Below, piece after piece: positions 18,661 through 27,563 of a DNA stretch of 30,242 bases (the stretch's first letter is position 1; each line of letters begins with the position of its first letter). The stretch is from Lingula anatina (Eukaryota > Brachiopoda > Lingulata > Lingulida > Lingulidae): assembly GCF_001039355.2 (NCBI RefSeq), contig NW_019775502.1, forward strand, positions 221,601 to 251,842. The letters run 5' to 3'. The translations under genes and the position numbers were made by a program. The notes under the pieces were generated by a model. That model had not been told where the DNA came from, did no database searches, and saw only the letters and a list, made by a program, of their open reading frames with translations.

Positions 18661-18689
18661 AAAATGTAAACAAGACAGCACTGTTCTGA

Positions 18690-19060
18690 AATGGGTTTAT
18701 TTCCATTTTTAACACTTTTTTAACATAAAACAAAATAAACATTTTACTGCCATTTTATATGACCAACTAAGAAAATTGATGAGATGGGAAAAGTATCAAT
18801 AGAACAGTGTTAAATGTCCAATTTCCTCCATTCTGAGATTCTGAACATAGTGGATGATTGAATCTGACAAACTGCAATGATATGAGTTTATTTCCATTTT
18901 TGACACTTTATTACACAATACATGATAACAAGTTTACCATGTTTTTTACATAATCAACTAACAATGTTGTAAAGATGCAGGAAATATCAAACAAACACTT
19001 TTAGGCATCTTATTAGTTAAATAATGAGACTGTTAACATGCCTAATAATTGAATCTGAGG
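18690..19060. repeat. diverged tandem duplication, period about 187 bp
   Basis: Copy 1 is about 18690-18876 and copy 2 about 18877-19060. Shared anchors are gtttatttccatttttrac at the start and ttgaatctgasraa at the end. The middles have drifted, so this is older than the neighbouring duplication. Confidence 0.65.
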
Positions 19061-19066
19061 AAATGT

Positions 19067-19686
19067 GAAAAACAGTATAACTTCTAAAATAATGGCCCGA
19101 TTATGCTGATTTTCGAACTCAACCTGCGTTTTAGTAAGATTGACCACTCCTGTGAGTATAATTACAATTGGCCAATCCGTTTTTCTTATATTGTGTTATC
19201 AGTGTTGCATTTATATTGAAAATAGTGAAAAAACAGCATAAATTCCCTAAAAATGGCCCAATCATGCTGATTTTCGAACTTGACCTGCGTATTATGAATA
19301 TTCATCAGTTCTGTAAGTTTCAAGTCAAAAGGTAAAATGGTTTTCCACTTATCGTGTTATCGGTGCTGCATATATGCTGAAAAAAGTGAAAAAACAGCAT
19401 AAATTCCCTATAAGTGATCCAATCATGCCGATTTTCGAACTTGACCTGCGTATTATAAATATTTATCAGTTCTGTAAGTTTCAAGCCAAAGGGTAAAACA
19501 GCTTTTCATTTATTGTGTTATCGGTGTTGCAAAAATGCTGAAAAAAGTGAAAAATCAGCATAAATTCCCTATAAGTGACCCGATCATGCTGATTTTCGAA
19601 CTTGACCTGCGTATTATGAATATTCATCAGTTCTGTAAGTTTCAAGCCAAAAAGTAAAATGGTTTTCCACTTATCGTGTTATCGGT
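19067..19686. repeat. satellite-like tandem repeat, period 160-161 bp, four copies
   Basis: Copies start at 19067, 19227, 19388 and 19549, each with gaaaaa-cag-ataa. Each contains catgctgattttcgaactt or a near variant, then gacctgcgt, and ends in ttatcggtg. Copies 2-4 are close to each other and copy 1 is more diverged. The last copy is cut short at 19686 by the GC-rich repeat. Confidence 0.92.
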
Positions 19687-19694
19687 AAAAGTGC

Positions 19695-19750
19695 ACGGCG
19701 ACGGCGACGACGGCGACGACGGCGACAGCGACGACGGCGACGGCGACGAC
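19695..19750. repeat. imperfect CGACGG/CGACGA repeat
   Basis: Short runs such as acggcgacggcgacgacg over about 56 bp in an otherwise AT-rich region. Three-base periodicity is strong, but no open frame with start and stop context is supported. Confidence 0.9.
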
Positions 19751-19768
19751 AGACGCAGATGATGGCTA

Positions 19769-19798
19769 TATGTACAGACACATCTGTGTCTGTACATA
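19769..19798. repeat. perfect 14-bp inverted repeat, 2-nt centre
   Basis: Arm tatgtacagacaca at 19769-19782 and its exact reverse complement at 19785-19798, separated by tc. It may form a cruciform or hairpin, or mark the end of a mobile element that includes the GC-rich repeat. Confidence 0.9.
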
Positions 19799-19844
19799 AA
19801 AAGGTTAAATTCAAGCTGGCTGTTTTAAGTTCAATGCCACCTAC

Positions 19845-19892
19845 CTGCAGAGAGCAGGACAGTCACCATCTTGATGTTGTTTGTGCATGCAG
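19845..19892 (-). CDS. ANKRD54: ANKRD54 last visible exon
   Basis: 48 nt. The acceptor is tattttag and the donor is GCAG|gtaggt. It reads ACTNNIKMVTVLLSAG, matching human ACTNHVPVITTLLRGG. The next exon, which should begin with a residue pair like AR and carry a further ankyrin repeat, is not found downstream. Confidence 0.9.
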
Positions 19893-22800
19893 CTAAAATA
19901 CAATTTTAATTACAATGAGACTGACATATCATAAAAATGGAAAGGTCCATTCACATGAAAGATCACATTGGACATGTTGACAATATTGCTTATCAGTGTA
20001 GAGCTCAATTCTTTCTTTCAAATTAGATGCATGACTAACAGCATTGACCTCAAATCCATCTGACATTATCATCATGTATTTTTATATTATATTGAGGTGT
20101 GGATACAGCTGGCAGACCTTCCTTACCTAAATGCAGAGCAGTATTCCCAAGTACATCTCTTTGGTTTGGATCAGCACCATAATCTAACAACAAACTTGCT
20201 TAAAATACAAAAAGAGATGAATTTCTTGAAAATTTACGAACAGTGACATATACTAATACTATTTCAAAGTTGACGCTATCATATGAAAAATGTTTAACTC
20301 AGGTTCAGACAGGCAGGCAAAAACCATGGCAACTTTAGAATCAACCAGTTTCAGAACTTGTAAATTCTTTAGCTGTATTTGCCCAATTTTTTTAAATTGG
20401 ACAATGAATAAAAAATGAAACGTCTATTTTCAGTAACTTTAATCTTATCAAATCCTGTCTGTTTCTTCTTAAATAGACAATGCATTTTAGTCTTTACCAA
20501 TACGTTCATTTCCTTTGCAGGCAGCAAAGTGCAGAGGACTTCTTTTCTTTTCATCTGAATTGCACGGGTCCACACCACCATCAAGAAGCTGAAATGCTGG
20601 AACAGTAAAGAGCACTTCAAACATCAAAGTATGCACATAAGATATCAAGATATTCAAACTTCTACAATGCAAATGCTACAATAATATAAAAGTGTTTGTG
20701 TTTGCTCATATTACAAAGAGAAAACTAGGCATGATTTCTTATTAATGCACATTTAAATCACAAACCCATGGATTCAAATTTAATCAGTGACCAAATATAT
20801 GTACAGGTGAGCAAGCCTTATACAAAATTTATAAACACTTAAAAATCAGAGTGCAACATACAAATATTTAGGCTTACTAGAACAGAGTACATTTCTTACC
20901 TGCATAATAATCATTATCATTCACTGCATTTCGAAGCCTTCTCTCATCTAAAAAAAAAATACAGGTCAGCCTAGTTACTTGTATACTTATCATTTATTAT
21001 CTGTACATATTTACGTCTTAGTAAATGAGAGAAAAAATTGTTACATCAAACAAGAAACTTATAATATTGTTAAGCTTTTATAGAGAAATAATATGTGTAG
21101 TCATTAAATTCCTGTGCAATTAACTGCAAAATATTTAGATAAAACACCAATAACACAAAGAGCATTTTCAGACATGTCCTTACCTAATTTATTTTTTGCA
21201 ACTGTCTGCCCTGAAGCAAATCGCTTCATTCTTGCTTTCCTGTGTGTGGCAGATACCCTGATCCTACCAACATGTTCTTTTTGTGAGCCATAGTCTGCAC
21301 CCATGGGGAGTAAACTCAACCACTGGAGACCTTAGGATAACCATTGGAACATGAAAACATGGCAAATGAACTAACAATTAAGGCAAGATTACAAATGAAA
21401 AAAGTTATGGACCAAATAATGAAACAAAATTCAGTCTAGTGTGGTAAGTATTTTGGTGTGATGTTTGGATGTAACAGTGTTTTAGATTAGGTTTTGAGTT
21501 TTCATATGTTGTTGGAGTTCCTCACAAACCTGCTGGTGCATCTGGACTCCAACTGGTAAAGTCAAACTTAGGCTGTTCTTCAGAAAGGGCAGGTGAGACT
21601 GCTGCTGGCTGCTGAACCTGAAAAATATATGACCATAATTAATTTATGAAACAAGTCTTTTTCTTTTCCATTTTTTTTCCGATGAAAATCTGAAAATCTA
21701 TATTCATTCTCAGATTAACCGATTACAGTGACGTCATATTTGCTCCGTAACACTCGTCCAGCGGCCATTCTGGAGGGAAAGAACGACGGGGAATAGTAGC
21801 GTAAATATAGGTGAACCAAATAAAATGAAATAATCTTCATATCGTGATCAAGTACACCAAAAGGAAAATAGTATATACATGTGAAAACTTCAGCTGATCA
21901 GCGTGATCGACCCATATAAACTCAAGACAGTCCAAAGACGTGAAATCCTGACCTACCCCTGTATCCCAACATCGTGGAATGTTGTCAGAAGCTAGTTCAG
22001 TTATCTTGTACTTCATTTTTCTTGTTCATTGGGTAATAAAAGTTATAGCTTTAGAGAGTTTACTGTGTAATCATAAGTTCAACCTTTCATAGAAGCAACT
22101 TTGTACATAAAGGATAGATATAAGGAGAAATTTGAGCTGACTATCGGGATCAAGCCTTACGGACTCAAAGAAGAGAGTATGCAGGGTTGTGACAAGAAAT
22201 ATTGCTGTCAGATATGATTTAACTGTACATCATGAAGCTGTCAGAAATTATTTCAGCATTCTTGTGCTTCATTTTGGTTCATTAGGAAGTATTTGTAACA
22301 TGACTGTTGTTTGAGAGTTCAATATTTTACCATGAATTCAACCATTCACAGTAGCAACATTGTTAGCATTTTATTATTAGTCCAGACCTTCACAGAAGCA
22401 ATGTATTTTTCAAACTTATGACATTCAATGTAACATAACAACAAGTCAGTTCATGAATTGATCTTTATTTGATTGAAAATATAGGAAAATGCACATTTTG
22501 TATGGATAAAAGTAAACATGAAATGCAAAACATTGTTGCACAATTCAATGACAGATTATCAGGGTCCCTTTCCTTTTGGTTGATAACACTGACATGAAAA
22601 ATATTTCCATACTTTTAATGATGCAATGCAACATGTACATGAGCATATTAAGTCGAATCAAGCCACCATAATTTGAGAAACCTGTTTAGTATATTTTTAA
22701 TCTATGTCTAGAGAAATGCTTGATTGAAGACTCACAATTGATATGTGCTGTGTGGGTATGTACATATTAGGCCTTAGATGGTGTTACTAAGCAGTTTGTA

Positions 22801-24418
22801 ATTTTATTTAGGAGAATTCCACAACTGGTGGTCACAATTTAAAAATGCACAACAGTGACAACCTACATGTACAACAGCCATCTGTTTCTGCATATCAGAC
22901 CATCTGTGGGAGGTGCACCATACAAAATTTTATATTTCTTGCAAACTTTTCCATTTAGCCTTTAAACATATGAGAAAGAAAAAAGTGTTTTCATTTCTTC
23001 TTGTGCTTCTGCTCACAATTCTAAATAAATAGAAAACCTGTCCTTGTTGTATGCAAGCTATCAGGATAACAACTTTAAAACAACAAATGAACAATGAAAT
23101 AAATAAACAAATCCAATTAAATAACTCCTGTCATGCACTGAATTTCACTCTCCTGATGTTCAGATCCTGTCTCCTCAGCTGGTCACAAAGATATAAGAAT
23201 ATTTTTTCGCTGCTTCTACCTTGTGTGCCATCTAGCTGCCTTTTGTACCTGTCACCTTTTTTTTTTTTTTTTTTTTTTTACCAAGATTTATTTGCACCCA
23301 ATCATTCAGTGTGGCTTGGTGGGAAAATGTCAGATCAATTTCCTAAATGTAAATTAACAAAAAAAGGTAACAATAGTTATTTTTATTCATATTGTAACTT
23401 GCATCATAATACAGTAGGAAAACACAGAATTCAACATTTTTCAAATTCATTTCATAAGTTCATTCAATTAAATGGTACCTGAGCTAGAATATATACTTAC
23501 AAAACAGATTTACTCTTAACACTACACTAAATCTAAAATCAAGCCACTAACTTCCAAATACACATGACACAGGTAATTGATTTAATTGGCCCAGCTGAGC
23601 TGTGTACATTGTACTGTAGCCTTGACACTAATTGACAATAATGCTAACCAGGTATTAAAGAGGTAGATGACAGCAGATAAAATCCAAAGAGCACCATAAC
23701 TGATAACAAATTACACCCAAGGCAATAAGTGAGTCTTCATAATGAAAGTCGAAACCCTGCCTGGGTATTTCCACACGTTTTTACAACACACTCTCCACCA
23801 AGACTTTTTGGGCACTACTAATATGCAGTGTACGTGCGCTCATATCTTATACACCTCGGTCATTGGTTTTCTACTTTTTTTCTTTTATGGTAAAGGCTGC
23901 ACAGCTGGGTCTTCATTCTTTGCTGTAAAATAAATTAGTTTTATCCTTTACTTGTCCGATGAGTCTTGATTCAAAGCCACTCCTCAGTCTCTCCTCCGTT
24001 TACGGTTTTCGTCCCTACACCTTGGATTGTTACCACTGCAGGCAGTCTGTGAACGCTTGTTAAGTTATTTATCTTCTCTCTATCATATACCCTGCAGTAA
24101 TTCATCATTTTACTCGGTTTAATATCAAAGAAAACACAGAAATTAAATGCTAAATTGTACATGTAGACATGATCATGCGCAGCAGACGATTCCGGTCTCC
24201 CTCCAGTATGGCTGCCGTTTGTTTTGATGACGAGGGCTACAATGGGTTAATATGAAGCTATATATCTGTGTATAATTATTTTTTTAAGTCTCTAGCAAAA
24301 TGTACGTGTGGAACCTATCCAAAGCTCTTACCACATAATCTCCATCTGACATAGAATCGTCGGAAGAACTGGAAACACAACTTTCGTGTCCCGAGTCTCT
24401 TTCCTCCATGTTCATCAT
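19845..24418 (-). CDS. ANKRD54: ANKRD54, ankyrin repeat domain protein 54, lacking 3' exon(s)
   Basis: Seven minus-strand coding exons in consistent phase: 24418-24332, 21617-21530, 21330-21184, 20947-20900, 20596-20498, 20198-20127 and 19892-19845. They give 196 residues of the roughly 300 usual for the family. The order is an acidic, Ser-rich N-terminus (SGHESCVSSSSDDSMSDGD), a linker, then a basic segment (RIRVSATHRKARMKRF). The ankyrin repeats are AFQLLDGGVDPCNSDEKKRS, then PLHFAACKGNERIASLLLDY, then [20 protein letters not shown]. Similarity to human [21 protein letters not shown] and [20 protein letters not shown] identifies ANKRD54. In vertebrates it is an adaptor tied to nucleo-cytoplasmic shuttling of Lyn/HCLS1. 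The last exon ends at a proper donor (CAG|gtaggt) after LLSAG, and no following exon is found, so the last ankyrin repeat and C-terminal helices are absent. Confidence 0.92.
20127..20198 (-). CDS. ANKRD54: ANKRD54 exon 6 (ankyrin repeats)
   Basis: 72 nt. The acceptor is attttaag and the donor is TTAG|gtaagg. It reads [20 protein letters not shown] then LHLA, nearly identical to human [18 protein letters not shown]. Confidence 0.93.
20498..20596 (-). CDS. ANKRD54: ANKRD54 exon 5 (ankyrin repeats)
   Basis: 99 nt. The correct acceptor is ttccag before CATTTCAG. The next AG, 8 nt further in, would shift the frame into a stop. The donor is ATTG|gtaaag. It reads AFQLLDGGVDPCNSDEKKRS then PLHFAACKGNERI. 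Confidence 0.92.
20900..20947 (-). CDS. ANKRD54: ANKRD54 exon 4 (first ankyrin helix)
   Basis: 48 nt. The acceptor is a T tract followed by ag and the donor is GCAG|gtaaga. It reads ERRLRNAVNDNDYYA, matching human RLRDSANANDVET. Confidence 0.9.
21184..21330 (-). CDS. ANKRD54: ANKRD54 exon 3
   Basis: 147 nt. The acceptor is ttatcctaag and the donor is TTAG|gtaagg. It reads LQWLSLLPMGADYGSQKEHV then RIRVSATHRKARMKRFASGQ. The basic stretch matches the pre-ankyrin region of ANKRD54. Confidence 0.88.
21530..21617 (-). CDS. ANKRD54: ANKRD54 exon 2
   Basis: 88 nt. The acceptor is atatttttcag and the donor is GCAG|gtttgt. It reads VQQPAAVSPALSEEQPKFDF then TSWSPDAPAG. This is low-conservation linker, assigned by splice phase and by joining exons on both sides. 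Confidence 0.85.
21729..21768 (-). promoter_or_regulatory. CRE palindrome and YY1-like ATGGCCGC in ANKRD54 intron 1
   Basis: A perfect TGACGTCA lies at 21729-21736 and a minus-strand ATGGCCGC begins at 21768, in the context ccctccagaATGGCCGC. Such pairs are typical of TATA-less animal promoters, where ATGGCCGC marks the start region. A 17-codon frame runs from this ATG to a stop at 21715. Function is inferred only. Confidence 0.35.
21891..22363. repeat. diverged tandem duplication, period about 240 bp
   Basis: Copy A is 21891-22133 and copy B 22134-22363. Anchors in both are agctga-atc-g-gatc, then gtcagaa and cttgt-cttcatttt, and near the end agagtt followed by caacc-ttca-ag-agcaac. A third remnant (ccttcacagaagcaatg) follows near 22386. 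No protein is recognised. Confidence 0.7.
23257..23279. repeat. 23-nt T tract
   Basis: An uninterrupted T run in ANKRD54 intron 1. It could be a relic poly-A tail of a retroposed sequence on the minus strand, but no retrocopy was identified next to it. Confidence 0.8.
24173..24215 (+). promoter_or_regulatory. NRF1-like and YY1-like cluster in ANKRD54 intron 1
   Basis: catgcgca around 24174-24181 resembles an NRF1 half-site. ccctccagtATGGCTGCC at about 24199-24215 resembles a YY1 initiator on the plus strand. The ATG at 24208 opens a frame of only 15 codons (MAAVCFDDEGYNGLI). It may be a divergent or alternative start region. Evidence is motif-only. Confidence 0.3.
24332..24418 (-). CDS. ANKRD54: ANKRD54 first coding exon
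   Basis: 29 codons, ending at donor GTG|gtaaga. Three Met codons lie close together (MMNMEERD). The third, at 24409, has the better context (aacATGG) and may be the real start. The acidic Ser-rich start resembles the N-terminus of other ANKRD54 proteins. Confidence 0.85.
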
Positions 24419-24465
24419 GTGAACACTCCAAAAACAGAAGCAAATGGCCCTTACATATTACTTTT

Positions 24466-24525
24466 TCAAGGGATAAACAAACCAGCAGCAAATTTAAAGG
24501 GCGCGGCCATGATAAATCACGTGAC
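24466..24525 (-). promoter_or_regulatory. ANKRD54: ANKRD54 core promoter / 5' UTR with upstream ORF
   Basis: An E-box CACGTG at 24518-24523 is followed on the minus strand by tcATGGCCGCGCCC (ATG at 24510), a YY1-like initiator 92 nt before the ANKRD54 start. The ATG opens a 14-codon frame ending at 24466, upstream of and separate from the main start. The GC-rich patch in AT-rich DNA supports a promoter. Confidence 0.5.
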
Positions 24526-24871
24526 CTGCTTACACCTTCTAAATAAATCACCGAGAAGTGCATAATTTTAAGAATACGCAAATCAGATTGACTATGTGGA
24601 TGTATGAACACCATTTATGTTGAAAAATACATTTTAAGCAGGCTCAAGCCCTATAATTAATTAAAGTGTTTAAGTTTAATAGGTCTTTTATTAATTACTA
24701 AGCGATCCAAAGTCTAGAGACATGTCATGTCAGGCCAGTAGTAGGTGTCATCTCGAGCCACGAAGTGTAACACCTTATTATTTTAGTAATAAAACTTGGT
24801 AAAATTCTTAGTAATAAAAGTTGGAATCTTTCATATTTTTCAAGCTATTATCTCTACAAGTGTTATTCTCA

Positions 24872-25005
24872 CTAAATTGCAATTAACTAAAGCGGCCTAG
24901 ATGTCTGGCACGCCTACTGAAGCTGTTAGGGGGTAATCAACTATCGTTAAGCAGCTTCAGTGGGCGTGCCAGACACTTAAGCCGCTTAAGCTGGAAGCAA
25001 TTTAG
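24872..25005. mobile_element. 134-bp hairpin element upstream of ANKRD54
   Basis: The outer ends are ctaaattgc and gcaatttag. The inner arms tgtctggcacgcctactgaa and its near-complement (ttcagtgggcgtgccagaca) differ at one base, with a loop of about 16 nt. A short hairpin MITE is most likely. A small-RNA precursor is the alternative. Confidence 0.75.
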
Positions 25006-25095
25006 CAAGAAACCCCATGGAGATGGATCGACCCTGTTAGATCGATCTAGGTATGGGAACCCAGTCCAGGAGTCTTGGTTGTGACGTCAATTCTA

Positions 25096-25379
25096 CAGTG
25101 GCGGATTGGGGGGTGGGGTGGGGTGTCAGGGGCTTATGTTCCAACCCCCCTTCTAATCCTGGGGAAAAAATCACACCTTTATTCCCTTCTTGATATTAGA
25201 TATTAGAATTTTGAAGAGCTGAATCATAGTCCTAAACTGCACCAAATGGCACCTTTTGCCCTCCAAAACACCGTACCCCACACCAAGGTAGCAAATTAGG
25301 GTCGACTTCACATCCCAGGCCTGTCATTCTTAAAAAAACTGGACCCCCCCCCCCTCAAATAATCCTGGATCCTCCCCTG
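25096..25379. mobile_element. hAT-like MITE, degenerate
   Basis: It starts CAGTGGCGGATT and ends aatcctggatcctcccctg, whose reverse complement is CAGGGGAGGATCCAGGATT. The two ends are imperfect inverted repeats of the CAGNGGCGGAT type common in invertebrate hAT elements. No clean 8-bp target duplication is visible. There is a G-rich run near the left end. Confidence 0.5.
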
Positions 25380-25667
25380 ATATAAAATTTCTCGCTGAAT
25401 AGAAAAGTCCATAGAATTAGCCAGAGAAATATCTGTGAATATCAAATGAAAATCAATCTGTGACCCTGGCAGAGGGTAGCAAAAGGACTTACCAGCATGT
25501 TGGTACTAGTATATCAAAGCGTCACAGGTTTTATTCAAGTGAAAACTGCCAGACACATTTTTTAAAAAGCGGCAGCTGTCTGCAAACATGATCGGTAGAC
25601 AAAATTAACTATTATTTTTTTTTTCACTTATTTATCTTACTTCATTTATTTATCCCTCTTTTTTTGG

Positions 25668-25688
25668 GACGGGGGGCGGGGGGCGGGC
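25668..25688 (+). repeat. G-rich tract, G-quadruplex pattern
   Basis: gggac then two runs of six G separated by single C, then gggcg. At least four runs of three or more G with short loops fit the quadruplex pattern. A second such run is at about 25107-25130. Confidence 0.7.
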
Positions 25689-27401
25689 GCAGGATGTCAA
25701 TTGAACAGTTTGAACATTACATTTTTGAACAGATTTTTGAACAGCGTTTTACCTGGGTTAACTTTTCCCAATTACGAATGTACCAAGCCAATGCCCAATG
25801 CATTTTTTCCAATCGAAAAAAAAGATTGCCTCAAAGTCGGGGAAGTTAACCAACTCAGCGTTCGTTAACCAACTCATTAATTTTGTCTGCTTTTCTCCCC
25901 CATTTCTCCCCATGTATGCTGGTGGTATGTACATGGTCTTGAGGGCACATTTGGGACCTATACTGCAAAATAAAACATAATCAGTTAAGCGCAATGAGCG
26001 TTTGCATTGGTAGTTCAAACAATTTTCGACTTTTTAATGCACTAATGGCACAAACACACAGATAAAAAAAAAAGAAAAATATTCCACGGGTCGAACAGAA
26101 AACAGTAGCTCGAACAAATGAATACGCTGAATTGCGCACGTTGTGCCCTATAATTTTCCGATCGCAAGTTTTAATACAGATATAGCTCGCCAATGTTGTC
26201 TCCTCTGTTTCGCGTAAGGCTCGATCGCCGACTCGCACTTTATAATTATCTGCTACTTTGTCTGATCAGACTGTGTTAGAGGCGCTTGTTGACTTTCCAC
26301 AATCTGTATGCAAGCAACAATACACGACTGAATAGACTGTTAACTGGAATGAACCACGGATGATATTTACCGCAGGTTTAGATTTAGACAAACAACATTT
26401 TCCGGAAAATTTATGAGAGTGTTTTTTTTTTTTTTAATGTAAACTGTGTATTTTGGTGTCTGAAATGAATTTCACAGACAGTCAGCATCGATGGAAATTT
26501 AGAAATTGAAGAAGCGTCCCAACGTTGACTATGAAACTAGACCTACTCATTTACAGAATGAGAAAAATATCGTAGTATCATAACTACAGAGCTTTAATTT
26601 TTATTTCTTTACTGACAAGAATAACGACATGAAATTAAAGGAGTGTTCTATGCAGAAACTAAGTCCTACTACTTTAAAAGGTAAAAGAGACGGCTTGTTT
26701 TGGAAAAATATTGTATGTGTCATGTAAATTAAACACTATGTTTTACTTATATCTAGGACTCAGTATCCATTGAGTCCTGGCTTATATAGACCTATTTCTT
26801 TTAAAAATAACGAAAGCTAAGAACGCTTGCTAGGTTACAGTCATAAAATAATAACGGTAGCTCGGCAATCTCTCGGTATTTCTACATTGAAGATAAAAGA
26901 TAAGAGTGAGAGGTTAAAAAAAGAAATGAAATGTATGTATGGAGTTGTAGACAAATTACCCTTCGCATTGTCCAACAGAAATAAATCCGACTGCATGCTT
27001 TTCTCGTCACTTTGTTGTTTGTTACCTGTTATTTATTTCCTTTTGCCACAAAGCTCTCAACCCAAGAAGAACACCGATCGATCTATAAATCAATTGCATT
27101 CTCTAAATTAGGTGATTGTGAGATCAATAGAGATCAGAACATATTGATTTTGTTTTACCTGCTGACCTCAATACCTCATTAATGGGAATATCTTTGCTTT
27201 TATGCTTCGTCTCCTATAGCTCTCGGTGAGCTCTGGATAATTCTTATACGCCCACCGCTACAAAGAGATTAATTGTAAGCACTAGGTTTAGTTACGGGAC
27301 CTAGATGAACAGGGCATTTTCCGTATCGGAAAGCAATAACCGTATAATGAATATACGAAAGGTTCAATGTGATAACAACACGCATATCTTATCTTGAAAC
27401 A

Positions 27402-27563
27402 CACAAAACTGGGTGCGTATTTTATTTTTATTTATTTATTTTTTTTATTCATTTATTTATTTTTGTCACATGGAAATTGCACATTTGACAAGCACAAAAC
27501 TGGGTGCCTTTTTTTAATTTTTTTTTTTAATATGAAAATTGCACATTTGACAAACAACCCAGA
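27402..27563. repeat. tandem duplication with ATTT expansion
   Basis: Two units, each starting with cacaaaactgggtgc and ending with gaaattgcacatttgacaa or gaaaattgcacatttgacaa. The first unit is lengthened by TTTA repeats between about 27420 and 27463. Confidence 0.8.

Larger units (their letters stand above)
17819..19844. other. gap between NDOR1 and ANKRD54 filled by repeats
   Basis: This 2.0-kb interval should hold the last ANKRD54 exon(s), both UTRs, the NDOR1 promoter and the first NDOR1 exon(s). I looked for the ankyrin repeat with GRTPLHLA and for GSQTGTAQ and GDPPDN on the minus strand and found none. It is almost entirely tandem repeats. Confidence 0.75.
19893..21183 (-). other. ANKRD54 introns 3-6
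   Basis: Short introns of about 234 to 303 bp between the ankyrin-coding exons, AT-rich. No repeat or second gene is recognised in them. Confidence 0.75.
21618..24331 (-). other. ANKRD54 intron 1, 2.7 kb
   Basis: Contains a CRE plus YY1-like cluster at 21729-21768, a diverged tandem duplication at 21891-22363, a 23-bp T tract at 23257-23279 and an NRF1/YY1-like cluster at 24173-24215. The rest is AT-rich with short reading frames only. Confidence 0.75.

Noticed and set aside
17721-19892. In-frame ANKRD54-NDOR1 fusion gene
   Set aside because: Splicing the ANKRD54 donor at 19845 (phase 1) to the NDOR1 acceptor at 17818 (phase 0) reads NDOR1 out of frame, so the junction cannot make a fused protein.
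20498-20588. Alternative ANKRD54 exon 5 acceptor at ...catttcag
   Set aside because: Using this later AG shifts the frame and gives an immediate TGA. The upstream ttccag keeps frame and the conserved FQLLDGG.
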